From a virus, in IMG/VR virus record IMGVR_UViG_3300032223_000118, positions 1 through 35,922 of that record: a stretch of DNA of 35,922 nt. The stretch is one strand, 5' to 3'. Within the stretch, counting starts at the first letter, position 1. Each line of letters starts with the position of its first letter. The notes under the pieces are model-generated. The model saw nothing but the letters and a program-made list of their open reading frames with translations. It was not told where the DNA came from and ran no database searches. Positions 7,276 through 15,556 of this stretch are shown here, one piece after another. The position numbers were made by a program, and so were the translations under genes.

Positions 7276-8591
7276 TATGCAAAAAACTCCTCTAGCGCAT
7301 TCTTAGTTGTAGGATGATACTTGGCAAGCATTTCCTCTCCATTCTTTTTATTACGTAAGAAGTCATACCATTCTTGTTCATCCCACATACCTGATGTTAC
7401 ACCATTCCAAAGGTGACGATCTTTATGCTCTGGATGTTCTTTATTAAGTCTACGACCTTCGACATATTCATATCTAGCATCTTCGTATTCTTTGCTACCC
7501 AACTCAAGCATTTTCTCACGGAAATAAACAACCAAAGAAATTCGTTCAGAACCTTCTGGACAAACAATTGGTGTATTGCCATGCATAACTTCGTGGTTGT
7601 TGATCAAGAGCAAGTCACCTGGACGTGGATTAACAGCAACACGATACTCTGGTGCAATCAAATACCCACCAGTATACTTACCATCGTTAGATAGTGTCAA
7701 TAGATTAGACAAACCAGCATTCAAATCACCTGCGTCATAATGTGCTGCAGTCCTGAATGTATTGTTAACAGTAACAGTTGTGAATGGAGTTTCTGGAACT
7801 AAGAATGCTGGATCAAGTTGCCTTGCAGCTTTCATCTGTGCTTCATATCGTTCTGGCAAAAACTGTTTGAATCCTTTCGCCAACTGTTGTAAGAATGGAT
7901 ATGACATTTTAAACTTATCAAAGTTGTTTGCAGTATAAGAAGTGGCACGACCATAAGGGATACGTGGGTAACGATCGAACCAACCAGCGATACCAGAAAG
8001 AACACCATTAGCATAGGTAGTTGGACAAACATACTTCTTCTGAACACGTAAAGATTCTGCATGCATTTCTACAGGAGAAAGTTTTCGTGTTGCTTCAACC
8101 CAGTCTTCAAAAACAAAATTGTCTTTCTTTACTGCTTGAATGCCCCATACATTATTTCTTGTGGATGGTTTATCTAGTTTACATTTATATTTCTCTCGAA
8201 TTGCTTCGATTGGATCTTCTCCAAGCATAGCCTTTGCTTCTTCAAAGTATTCTAGAATGGCATACTCATATTCAGTAACCCACTCACGATTACCTAATTT
8301 GTCACCACGTGGACCAGCTGCTTTACCTCTGTTCTGGGTTTCAGTTGCTGCTTCACGTAGACCAGTATATGCTTGATCCTGTTGCTCTTTAGAGAAGTAG
8401 TTCTTACGAAACTTTAAAACAATTCTCTGTTCACTATAAGGATCTCCACCATCAATTGGTGCAGGCATATAAACATCACAATCTTCTTCAATTAGAAAAT
8501 CATAGTGTGACTCATCAACGAATTTACCTTCAAGATTCAATCCATCTGGACCACAGTCAATCTTTTCTTTTGCAACGATTACTTTAACCAT
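7275..8591 (-). CDS. TET/JBP-family 2OG-Fe(II) DNA base dioxygenase
   Basis: This 438-aa protein has a C-terminal double-stranded beta-helix with all Fe(II)/2-oxoglutarate residues: H284-Y-D286 in TAAHYDAGDLNAGLSNLL, H337 in NNHEVMHGNTPI, and R350 in SERISLVVYF. The segment GGYLIAPEYRVAVNPRPGDLLL is typical of the TET/JBP group, which oxidises 5-methylcytosine or thymine in DNA to the hydroxymethyl base. The N-terminal 260 residues are basic and helical, with no recognised domain. The start has an AGGAGA Shine-Dalgarno. The gene lies 8 bases after gp41 and overlaps the amidotransferase. The C-terminus NALEEFFA resembles the polymerase tail. Thymine versus 5mC as substrate cannot be decided. 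Confidence 0.87.
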   Translation of the reverse strand: MVKVIVAKEKIDCGPDGLNLEGKFVDESHYDFLIEEDCDVYMPAPIDGGDPYSEQRIVLKFRKNYFSKEQQDQAYTGLREAATETQNRGKAAGPRGDKLGNREWVTEYEYAILEYFEEAKAMLGEDPIEAIREKYKCKLDKPSTRNNVWGIQAVKKDNFVFEDWVEATRKLSPVEMHAESLRVQKKYVCPTTYANGVLSGIAGWFDRYPRIPYGRATSYTANNFDKFKMSYPFLQQLAKGFKQFLPERYEAQMKAARQLDPAFLVPETPFTTVTVNNTFRTAAHYDAGDLNAGLSNLLTLSNDGKYTGGYLIAPEYRVAVNPRPGDLLLINNHEVMHGNTPIVCPEGSERISLVVYFREKMLELGSKEYEDARYEYVEGRRLNKEHPEHKDRHLWNGVTSGMWDEQEWYDFLRNKKNGEEMLAKYHPTTKNALEEFFA

Positions 8592-8599
8592 ATTTTCTC

Positions 8600-9994
8600 C
8601 TAAAACTTAAATCCGCTAAATTTTTCTTCTGAGTTCATTCGTTTACCAAAATTGCCTTTATCAAATACTGGTCCATCATCTTCCTGTCCAGAGTCAGATA
8701 ATCCAACTTGCGCAGATGCCTCAACATCATATAATCTCATCTTTGATCTATCAATTCCAATAACAAATCTTTTGAAGTAACTAGGATCATTATATCTGTT
8801 CTTTAATTGCTTGACAATTATTTGATTCAATGCTTCTAGTTCTTCATTACTAATCAATGCAAACATAAAGTCTGCAGTGGCTGGCAATCCAAACGATTCA
8901 GAAGTATCTTCGAGTCCAGGATCGGAGTTTGTGAAACCTGATCGAGTAGTTTGTGTAGCCGATACAATCGGAACATTATACTCGACTGCAAGACCTCTCA
9001 ACTCTTCTGCAATGGACTTAATATATGTATAAGAGTTAATACTTCCACCTTGCTTCATACGTTGGCTGGCGCAGATATTAAGATAGTCGATAAAGATAAT
9101 GTCAGGAACATAATCTCTTTTTAACTTTAATTCTTCCAACAGTGCTCGAAAATGACCAGAATGAGCACCTGCTGTTGGATATTCTTTAATGATTAGTTTA
9201 CCTTTAGTTTTCTTGGCAATTTTATCAATGCGTGTTTCGTAAATATCTCTATCGATAACTTTCAACTCATCCATTGTAAGGTTCAATAGGTTGGCATCAA
9301 TACGTTCAGCGATTCGTTCTTCTGCCATCTCCATTGTTATGTATAATACATTTTTACCCTGCGTTAGACAACCAGCAGACATATGACACATAAACAAAGA
9401 CTTACCAACACCAGTACCAGCCAATGCAATGTTCAATGTTTTCTTTGATAGTCCACCTTTAGTGATTTTATTAAACATATCAAGGTCGAAAGCAATTTTC
9501 TCTTCCACCCTATGGTAATAATCATAGCGGTCTGTATGATCATCGATGTAATCATGACCAATATGGTTATCGAAAGACACAGCAAGAGCATCACTGAGAA
9601 TAGAGGGAAGAGAATCAGTTGTGTGAGTTTTGTCTCTACCATCAATAATTTGAATTGATTTAAGAATTGCATTATATACTGCCCTATCTTTACAAAACTT
9701 CTCAGTGTTCTCCATTAACCAATCTTCATTGGTTGGTTCAATACTAAGACTATTTAAATACTCATTTATTTCTACTAGTTCTTTATCGTTAAGATCTTTT
9801 CTATTGCTGACTTCAATTGAAAGAATTTCTTTGGATGCTGGTTTGTTATACGTTGTGAAAAACTTAACAACCTCATTAGCGATGACAGATTCTTTTCTCT
9901 CTGAGAAATATTCTTTCTTTATGAAAGGAATTACTTTTCTACAATATTGTTCATCATTTATCAGATTGCTCAGGATCTTCGTTTCTATTCTCAT
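8600..9994 (-). CDS. 41: Replicative DNA helicase gp41 (DnaB-like)
   Basis: I take the ATG at 9994 (464 aa, MRIETKILSNLINDEQY) as the start. It has AGGCGG upstream and matches the T4 gp41 N-terminus; an in-frame extension to 10063 has no support. The N-terminal domain (1-150) is followed by the RecA-like motor with Walker A LAGTGVGKSLF (191-201), Walker B DIIFIDYLN and the ATQTTRS sensor. T4 gp41 is the hexameric helicase that moves 5'-3' on the lagging strand and recruits primase gp61. The start overlaps the upstream small gene by 41 bases. The downstream dioxygenase starts 8 bases later, so helicase and modification genes share one transcript. Confidence 0.93.
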   Translation of the reverse strand: MRIETKILSNLINDEQYCRKVIPFIKKEYFSERKESVIANEVVKFFTTYNKPASKEILSIEVSNRKDLNDKELVEINEYLNSLSIEPTNEDWLMENTEKFCKDRAVYNAILKSIQIIDGRDKTHTTDSLPSILSDALAVSFDNHIGHDYIDDHTDRYDYYHRVEEKIAFDLDMFNKITKGGLSKKTLNIALAGTGVGKSLFMCHMSAGCLTQGKNVLYITMEMAEERIAERIDANLLNLTMDELKVIDRDIYETRIDKIAKKTKGKLIIKEYPTAGAHSGHFRALLEELKLKRDYVPDIIFIDYLNICASQRMKQGGSINSYTYIKSIAEELRGLAVEYNVPIVSATQTTRSGFTNSDPGLEDTSESFGLPATADFMFALISNEELEALNQIIVKQLKNRYNDPSYFKRFVIGIDRSKMRLYDVEASAQVGLSDSGQEDDGPVFDKGNFGKRMNSEEKFSGFKF

Positions 9995-10286
9995 CAATAC
10001 CGCCTGTGTATGAAATACTATTTTCTTGTAATTGTTTAACAATAAGATATGATAAAATATCACCGATATAAGTTACAAAATCATCTGGATCGTACTCCAT
10101 ACCAATATCGTCAATAATATCATATTCAAAGTTCATATGGCAATGTTCACCTTCTTCTTCGAAAGAAACTTTACCATATGAATATATTATACCTTTGTAT
10201 GGTCCATCTGTCAACCGCAATGCTTCCACACCGCTCTTGCGATTTTCTACAACTGTAATAGGTGGATCTGATAGAAGATTACTCAT
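9954..10286 (-). CDS. Hypothetical acidic protein between uvsX and gp41
   Basis: The 110-aa protein starts at the ATG at 10286 and overlaps uvsX by 8 bases. It is strongly acidic (FEEEGEH, IIDDIGMEYDPDDF, ENRNEDPEQSDK). There is no catalytic motif. T4-like phages often carry a small gene in this position (T4 has gene 40), but no homology to gp40 is visible. The central part, SNLLSDPPITVVE onward then HMNFEYDIID, suggests a small alpha/beta fold. A role as an accessory factor for UvsX or gp41 is only positional inference. Confidence 0.7.
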   Translation of the reverse strand: MSNLLSDPPITVVENRKSGVEALRLTDGPYKGIIYSYGKVSFEEEGEHCHMNFEYDIIDDIGMEYDPDDFVTYIGDILSYLIVKQLQENSISYTGGIDENRNEDPEQSDK

Positions 10287-11346
10287 CAAATTCTAGTTCT
10301 TCCAATGCTTTATCAATAGCATCAGATTGAACCATATCTCCCTGTCCAATTGAATACTTGTTCTTAATGTATTCATAGAAAGTTTTGTTGGTAAGAATAG
10401 GCATCCAGAAATCTTTCGATTCGGTTTCCTTCAAACGATATTTCTTATCTTCAACAACACCATCTTCATCTACCTTTGCATACCAACCATTGCTAGGCTT
10501 GACAACATGTCCTGACTCGAGTGCAACATCCAATAGACCGCTCCACTTGCTAATACCACCATCAAAAGATACGCTAACAGGTATCTTAGATTTTTCTTTA
10601 ACATATCTACTTTTCTCTACATTGATAATAAAATTGTAACCAGTGACTTCGGTTCCATCTTTCTCTTGCTGGCGACCAAGAATGAAGATGTTGTCAGCAG
10701 AGTAGTATGAACCAGTGCCACCACCAACGATATCCTTAGGATATAAACCAATCTCTTTATATGTATGGTTCACTACAACCATCGGAATGTCTTTCAAAGA
10801 CAAGTGAGGTGTAACCATACGGAACAATGACTTCATCTGCTTCGCACGAGACATATCGGCAACAGATTTACCATCAAGCGCATCTTCAACTTCTTTCTTA
10901 GAAGCCAAGTTGCCGATGGAGTCAATAACAATCATCAAACGCTCGCCACGTTCGAGTCCTTGCAGTTGCTGCATGATGTCGAATTTGAGTTGTTCAACAT
11001 CTGTAACAGGAGTATGGAGCACCCTGTCTTTGTCAATACCAAAGCTGTCAAAGTAAGACTGCGGAGTACCAAACTCAGAGTCGTAAAAGAGAAGTGCTGC
11101 ATCTTCATACTTATCCAAATAAGATTTTGCCATTAGCAAACTGAATGCTGTTTTGAAGTGTTTACTTGGACCAGCCCACATTGTAAGTCCTGGAGTAAGA
11201 CCACCATCAAGACGACCAGAAAGAGCCACGTTGATGATTGGGATTGAAGTAGGAATCATATCCTTCTTCGTAAAGAATTTTGAGTTCGCAAGAATAGCAG
11301 AATCTTTGATTGTACTATTCTTTTTAATCTTATCAAGAATGCTCAT
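10279..11346 (-). CDS. uvsX: RecA-like recombinase UvsX
   Basis: The 355-aa protein matches T4 UvsX: Walker A GPSKHFKT (59-66, GPSKSFKS in T4), Walker B RLMIVIDSIGNL, and the characteristic MSRAKQMKSLFRMVTPHLS and GGGTGSYYSADNIFILGRQQ segments. UvsX forms filaments on single-stranded DNA and carries out strand exchange for recombination-dependent replication. The C-terminus is acidic (ALEELEFDE), as in RecA proteins, where it tunes DNA binding. The gene starts one base after the thioredoxin stop and overlaps the next gene by 8 bases. Expression is expected from the promoter at 11886-11914. Confidence 0.95.
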   Translation of the reverse strand: MSILDKIKKNSTIKDSAILANSKFFTKKDMIPTSIPIINVALSGRLDGGLTPGLTMWAGPSKHFKTAFSLLMAKSYLDKYEDAALLFYDSEFGTPQSYFDSFGIDKDRVLHTPVTDVEQLKFDIMQQLQGLERGERLMIVIDSIGNLASKKEVEDALDGKSVADMSRAKQMKSLFRMVTPHLSLKDIPMVVVNHTYKEIGLYPKDIVGGGTGSYYSADNIFILGRQQEKDGTEVTGYNFIINVEKSRYVKEKSKIPVSVSFDGGISKWSGLLDVALESGHVVKPSNGWYAKVDEDGVVEDKKYRLKETESKDFWMPILTNKTFYEYIKNKYSIGQGDMVQSDAIDKALEELEFDE

Positions 11347-11347
11347 A

Positions 11348-11599
11348 TTAACCTTTCAAAAATTCTAACAATGCCTCTTCATTTACATAGCCGAGTTGAC
11401 GCTTGATTTCTTTTTCTTCATTATCTACAATAACCATTGTTGGAACAGATCGAACATTAAACATCTGTGCCATCATAATGTTTTGATCGATATCAACTTC
11501 TTCAATTGGAATCGAAATCTTATCTTTAGCATCTGTGATAACTTTCGTCAACATCTTGCATGGTGCACACCACTCAGCATAAAATTTTAATACTTTCAT
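11348..11599 (-). CDS. Thioredoxin
   Basis: This is a minimal 83-aa thioredoxin with the WCAPC active site (Cys11 and Cys14) after the first strand, a cis-Pro region SVPT (about 53-56) and the C-terminal GYVNEEALLEFL helix. It would reduce disulfides, for example of ribonucleotide reductase, in the host cytoplasm. Short phage thioredoxins or glutaredoxins (T4 NrdC) serve this role. The gene lies between groES and uvsX with one-base spacers, so expression is early with replication proteins. A structural role as a processivity factor, as for host thioredoxin in T7, is not suggested here. Confidence 0.92.
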   Translation of the reverse strand: MKVLKFYAEWCAPCKMLTKVITDAKDKISIPIEEVDIDQNIMMAQMFNVRSVPTMVIVDNEEKEIKRQLGYVNEEALLEFLKG

Positions 11600-11600
11600 A

Positions 11601-11867
11601 TCATTCTCCTACAACAGCAACAATATTATCCTCATCGATGATGACTCGCTGTGCGTCACCAATTTTAACGACTTGGGCTTTATTCCATTCGATATAAACT
11701 TTATCTCCAATTGAGACCATTGTTACATCTGGACCAATCGCAAGAACAGTTCCCTGCTTAGAATCTCTATTAGAGGTTGCGCCTTCTACAATGATGCCTG
11801 ATTCAGTAGTGGTTGCAGCCTTGTTCTCAGCAATAAGAACTTTTTTCTTCAATGGTTTAACTAACAT
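11601..11867 (-). CDS. groES: GroES-like co-chaperonin
   Basis: The 88-aa protein has the Cpn10 layout: an N-terminal strand MLVKPLKKKVLIAE, a short loop with TESGIIVEG (mobile-loop position, about residues 20-29), GTVLAIGPD, IGDKVYIEW and the C-terminal strand EDNIVAVVGE. It should cap host GroEL, as T4 gp31 does for capsid protein folding. It is the first gene of the promoter at 11886-11914 and has a good AGGAG site. Being cotranscribed with replication genes, it would be made early, before the capsid proteins need it. No similarity to gp31 beyond the fold is claimed. Confidence 0.88.
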   Translation of the reverse strand: MLVKPLKKKVLIAENKAATTTESGIIVEGATSNRDSKQGTVLAIGPDVTMVSIGDKVYIEWNKAQVVKIGDAQRVIIDEDNIVAVVGE

Positions 11868-11885
11868 TTATTCTCCTAAAATTAT

Positions 11886-11914
11886 ATTATACACTATGTA
11901 TAATTACAAGACAA
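11886..11914 (-). promoter_or_regulatory. Sigma70-like promoter for the groES-uvsX-gp41-modification transcript
   Basis: Minus strand: -35 TTGTCT (11909-11914), a 17-base spacer, and perfect -10 TATAAT (11886-11891), 19 bases upstream of the groES ATG. It is the only promoter I see before the HExxH gene about 8 kb downstream, so the whole series of nearly abutting genes may be read from here or by read-through. Confidence 0.75.
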
Positions 11915-12466
11915 TTATGGATTGTTCTTTGAATGTGGAACATCAAATACAAATGTAATTCTTACACAATCCCCAACATTTTTGGTTCCATGCGGTAGTT
12001 TATTATTAAACCACAACAGTGTTCCAGGTTCAACTCTTACAGTTTCATCTCCAACTGAGTAATCATATGTTCCTTGTATAGAAAGATGATAACGATCTCT
12101 TGTTTGATAGTAACTACCAATGTCAATATGTTTTCCAACTTCTCCAGCAACTGGTAATGATAAGAATCCACAACGATCAAATTTCTTGAAGTTTCTTTTT
12201 AAGAATGCAATAACTTCAGTATGATGTTTAATCATTGGAGTTGGTGTAGAAATTTCACTGTCACCAACATATTGTTCTATAGATTCTACACTACCCATCA
12301 CAAGTTGCAATACACCAGCATCAACTTCTGGAAATCCATGTGCATCAATAACATTTTTAGCACCATCTAATTGACGAACAGCACCCCAATCTTCTGGATG
12401 TTGTTTAAGTTGTTTCATTATTTTTGAAACATTGATACCAGTTTTAATTACACGAATGTTATTCAT
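11915..12466 (-). CDS. Aspartyl/asparaginyl beta-hydroxylase-like 2OG-Fe(II) oxygenase
   Basis: From the ATG at 12466, which overlaps the previous TGA (ATGA), the protein is 183 aa; an upstream in-frame ATG at 12487 has no ribosome site. The C-terminal half has GKHIDIGSYY (H-x-D), RDRYHLSIQG, EPGTLLWFNNKLPHGTKN (distal His) and VRITFVFDV (Arg). This is the order of the Asp/Asn beta-hydroxylase cupin family (2OG and Fe(II) dependent). Small 2OG oxygenases are frequent in T4-like aquatic phages, but their substrates are mostly unknown. It directly follows another 2OG oxygenase. A protein or small-molecule target seems likelier than DNA given the fold. Confidence 0.8.
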   Translation of the reverse strand: MNNIRVIKTGINVSKIMKQLKQHPEDWGAVRQLDGAKNVIDAHGFPEVDAGVLQLVMGSVESIEQYVGDSEISTPTPMIKHHTEVIAFLKRNFKKFDRCGFLSLPVAGEVGKHIDIGSYYQTRDRYHLSIQGTYDYSVGDETVRVEPGTLLWFNNKLPHGTKNVGDCVRITFVFDVPHSKNNP

Positions 12467-13080
12467 ACTCTTGGTCCAAGAACCCATCCAACTAAACTTT
12501 TTCTAAACCCAGTTATCACTGGAGTTACCTCATGGATCATTCCTGCAGGAAAGAAAGTTATTGATCCAAACTTTTTATTTGCAGTATATGTAGCACCATC
12601 GCTATAAATTAATAAATCTCCACCTGTATAATTTTCTTCTGGAGTTAACTGAACAGAAAATGATAATGATCTGGTTAATGCTTCATCAGACAATCTGCTG
12701 TCGCAATGTTTACCATAAAAACCATTATACTCAGAGTCATATTCTCCGTATTGAAGCACTTCCATACCATATAGAACTTTATTATAGTTAGTTAAATTAA
12801 CATGAACAATACTCTTACACAATATATCATATACCCAATTATATTCCTCTGAGTATAAAAATGAAATCTGAGATTTTCTAACTTTAGAAGATTCTTCTAT
12901 TCTTTCCTGTAGTTTATGTTCATCAATAAATTCTGGACCAGTTAATGCTGGATGAGTTTTCTCATTAGACAACTTTAACAATAATTCGTTCAATTGTTCT
13001 ATAGAAAAAGAATCTTCTACAGATATAACTGGTTTTCTATCTGTTATTTTTATTAATGGGTAATAAGAATGATTAACCAA
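12463..13080 (-). CDS. Prolyl-hydroxylase-type (PKHD) 2OG-Fe(II) oxygenase, TTG start
   Basis: The 205-aa protein has the PKHD/P4H core: H125-C-D127 in YGKHCDSRL, GGDLLIYSDG, FFPAGMIHEVTPV with H183, and R193 in GFRKSLVGWV. These give the Fe(II) facial triad and the 2OG-binding basic residue. No ATG is available before the domain; the start is TTG at 13080, preceded by GGAGGA at good spacing, which decides it. The gene overlaps gp43 by 8 bases and the next oxygenase by 4. The substrate is unknown: a protein prolyl or lysyl residue by family, or a small metabolite. Confidence 0.82.
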   Translation of the reverse strand: MVNHSYYPLIKITDRKPVISVEDSFSIEQLNELLLKLSNEKTHPALTGPEFIDEHKLQERIEESSKVRKSQISFLYSEEYNWVYDILCKSIVHVNLTNYNKVLYGMEVLQYGEYDSEYNGFYGKHCDSRLSDEALTRSLSFSVQLTPEENYTGGDLLIYSDGATYTANKKFGSITFFPAGMIHEVTPVITGFRKSLVGWVLGPRV

Positions 13081-15556
13081 AGAAATCCTCCAATGAACTT
13101 TCTTCTTGAGTCTTCCAGCCCAATGGTTGGATTACAATCTGTAATGCATCAAGAAATACTTTTTCAAACTGTTTGTCATAATCTATGTATGCTTCCAGTC
13201 CAAGTTCTTTTGGTAATTGCTGAGGGAATGCTATAACATCTTCCTGTAGAGGATTCGGTGTTTGAACATAAACAAATTTAATTTTGTCACCATCACGAAT
13301 TGGTTGATACTTCTTATCTAGTCCTAACTTTTTGGTGTAATGATTATACAATAAAGAACCACGAACATGAATTGGAGTGCCCTTTGCATAGATTGGAGAA
13401 CCAGCATATTGTTTAATTCCATTCACCCCACGTGGAAATGCTATGTCTTCAATCGGCAGATTAACAAACTGCGTTTTAAAATCTGTTACATATTTGTGTA
13501 ACTTCTTCTGATCACCAGAAAGAATAACTTCCAATGAATCTTTTAGTTTGTCTCGAATAACAGCAGGTGTACTGGACTTAACCATTTCCAAACCCATAAC
13601 TTTGATTTTGGGTTTCGCATATTGTACACCTTCTGAGTTGTGAACATTAATAACATATCGTTTCTTTGCAGTCCAGATTGCTTTATCAGCTAGGACTTCT
13701 CGTTTCATCTGCATTTTCTGAGCATACGCATTCATATACGTAGCAAGTTCTTGATAACCAGTATCAATGAATGGCTGGAAAACATCTTCGCAGATTTTAT
13801 CCATAAACTTAATTTTCTGTTCATCAGTTTTACCTACACAGGTACGCTCAACTAAATCTTCCAACGAAAGATAGATTGAATCTGTGTCGATGGCAATAAC
13901 AAAATCTTTACCTTCGGTCTTAAGAGTTTTATTGAGGAATGCATTCAACTTGTTCGCCATCCAACGAATGGATAGTTGTCCAGAAGTGGTAATACCTTCA
14001 GCCATACGAATATCAAAGTATCGGAAATATTGATTACCCATGGCTCCATAGGCAGAGTTCAATGCAATCTTCATGGCCATTTGCAGGTTGTTGAGACGAG
14101 AAATATCTTTGAGAAGATGTTTCTGAGTTTTATCTTTCTCGTATTCTTGTTGGACCTTCAGCATCTGTTTCTTAAACTTACTGCGGTTAGCATACATCTG
14201 TTCCATCAACTCAGGCATGAATCCTTTAGTTTCTTTAGTGTAAGTCCATCCATTGGCTGTCACAGAAAGATCCCTATGTTTTGCATATGAAAGATCAACT
14301 TCTTGATTCAATAACTTATCCACATTGACAGATATCTTTTCAGATGTTAATGTCTCAGGGCTAATATTATATTGCATAATCAAGTGAGGATATAGACTAT
14401 TCAAGTCAAAAGAAGCAACCCATTTATGCATACCAATGAGTGGATCCTTAACATAAGCACCCTCAAACTGAGCATCCTTACCTGAGTGAGACTTGGCAGG
14501 AATAACAATATGTTTGGAACGAAGATGATTATAGATGATAGTATCCCACATACGAACCTGAGAGTAAACATCTTCTGGATTAATCTTTGCAGCATATGCC
14601 ATAGTCAAATGCAACTCCAATAGTCGCATTTTATCTTCGAGTTTATCAACCAACTCTACGTCATGGACGTTATACTCAACAAACTTCTGCCAGTGGTATG
14701 TATAAAAATCTTTGAAGTTATCTTCTGGATTCTCTTTCTTTTTATCACCAAGTTCTTGTTCAGCAATATAATCTAAACGATATGATTCTTGTTTAGTATA
14801 TGTATACTTTTTATAGAGTTCCAGATAATCCAACTGAGAGATACCAATAATATCGTAGTGAAGTTCTTCATTACCTTTAATGAATGTTTTTCTCTCATTG
14901 ATCATACCCCATGGAGATATTTTATTAGAGAAAGATTCACCAAGTTCTCTATCAATCCTACGAATAAGATATGGCACGTCAAAGAAGTCAGTGTTCCAAC
15001 CAGTAATAACATCTGGATAGTTATCCTGCCAGAATATCATAAACTCTTTTAATAGATGTTGTTCATCACGGCATGTAATATAAACCAAATCATCACGATT
15101 GTGCACAAATGGTTTCGAACCAAATGTAATGATACGCTTAGACTGAAGATCTTTGATAGTAATTAGAAGGACTTCTTCGTTGGCAAGTCGTATGTCTGGG
15201 AATCCATTCTCTGTGGCAGTCTCAATATCAATAGTGAATACTTTAATCTGTTCCATATCCCAGTTAACAGTATCATAATTATCACTGATATATTGATAAG
15301 CATAGTTAGTATTACCATAGACTGCGAAACCCTGCACCTCATCATAGCGTTTCACAAAGTCTCTTGTGTCACGGATAGTTCCAGGTTTCACTTCATCAAC
15401 GAATGTTCCCTCCAGTGTCTTCCACTTGGAGGGTTTGTTTGATGTCACATAAAGTGTTGGTTGAAAATCTAGTTTACGTTTGTATGGTTTACCCTTTTCA
15501 TAACCTCGAATAAAGATCTTATCACCAATCGGATGGACGCTTGTATAAAATTCCAT
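13073..15556 (-). CDS. 43: DNA polymerase gp43 (family B)
   Basis: The 827-aa protein (T4: 898) contains the 3'-5' exonuclease motifs FTIDIETA (D110, E112), WNTDFFD (187-193) and YNVHDVELV (295-303), and polymerase motifs DLNSLYPH (A, D384), KIALNSAYG (B, 496-504) and IDTDS (C, 556-560). All catalytic acidic residues are present, so it should be a proofreading replicative polymerase. The C-terminus EESSLEDFFG matches the clamp-binding tail of T4-type gp43 proteins. The gene overlaps the exonuclease by TAATG and the downstream oxygenase by 8 bases. It is distant from regA and gp62, unlike in T4, where these genes are adjacent. Confidence 0.97.
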   Translation of the reverse strand: MEFYTSVHPIGDKIFIRGYEKGKPYKRKLDFQPTLYVTSNKPSKWKTLEGTFVDEVKPGTIRDTRDFVKRYDEVQGFAVYGNTNYAYQYISDNYDTVNWDMEQIKVFTIDIETATENGFPDIRLANEEVLLITIKDLQSKRIITFGSKPFVHNRDDLVYITCRDEQHLLKEFMIFWQDNYPDVITGWNTDFFDVPYLIRRIDRELGESFSNKISPWGMINERKTFIKGNEELHYDIIGISQLDYLELYKKYTYTKQESYRLDYIAEQELGDKKKENPEDNFKDFYTYHWQKFVEYNVHDVELVDKLEDKMRLLELHLTMAYAAKINPEDVYSQVRMWDTIIYNHLRSKHIVIPAKSHSGKDAQFEGAYVKDPLIGMHKWVASFDLNSLYPHLIMQYNISPETLTSEKISVNVDKLLNQEVDLSYAKHRDLSVTANGWTYTKETKGFMPELMEQMYANRSKFKKQMLKVQQEYEKDKTQKHLLKDISRLNNLQMAMKIALNSAYGAMGNQYFRYFDIRMAEGITTSGQLSIRWMANKLNAFLNKTLKTEGKDFVIAIDTDSIYLSLEDLVERTCVGKTDEQKIKFMDKICEDVFQPFIDTGYQELATYMNAYAQKMQMKREVLADKAIWTAKKRYVINVHNSEGVQYAKPKIKVMGLEMVKSSTPAVIRDKLKDSLEVILSGDQKKLHKYVTDFKTQFVNLPIEDIAFPRGVNGIKQYAGSPIYAKGTPIHVRGSLLYNHYTKKLGLDKKYQPIRDGDKIKFVYVQTPNPLQEDVIAFPQQLPKELGLEAYIDYDKQFEKVFLDALQIVIQPLGWKTQEESSLEDFFG

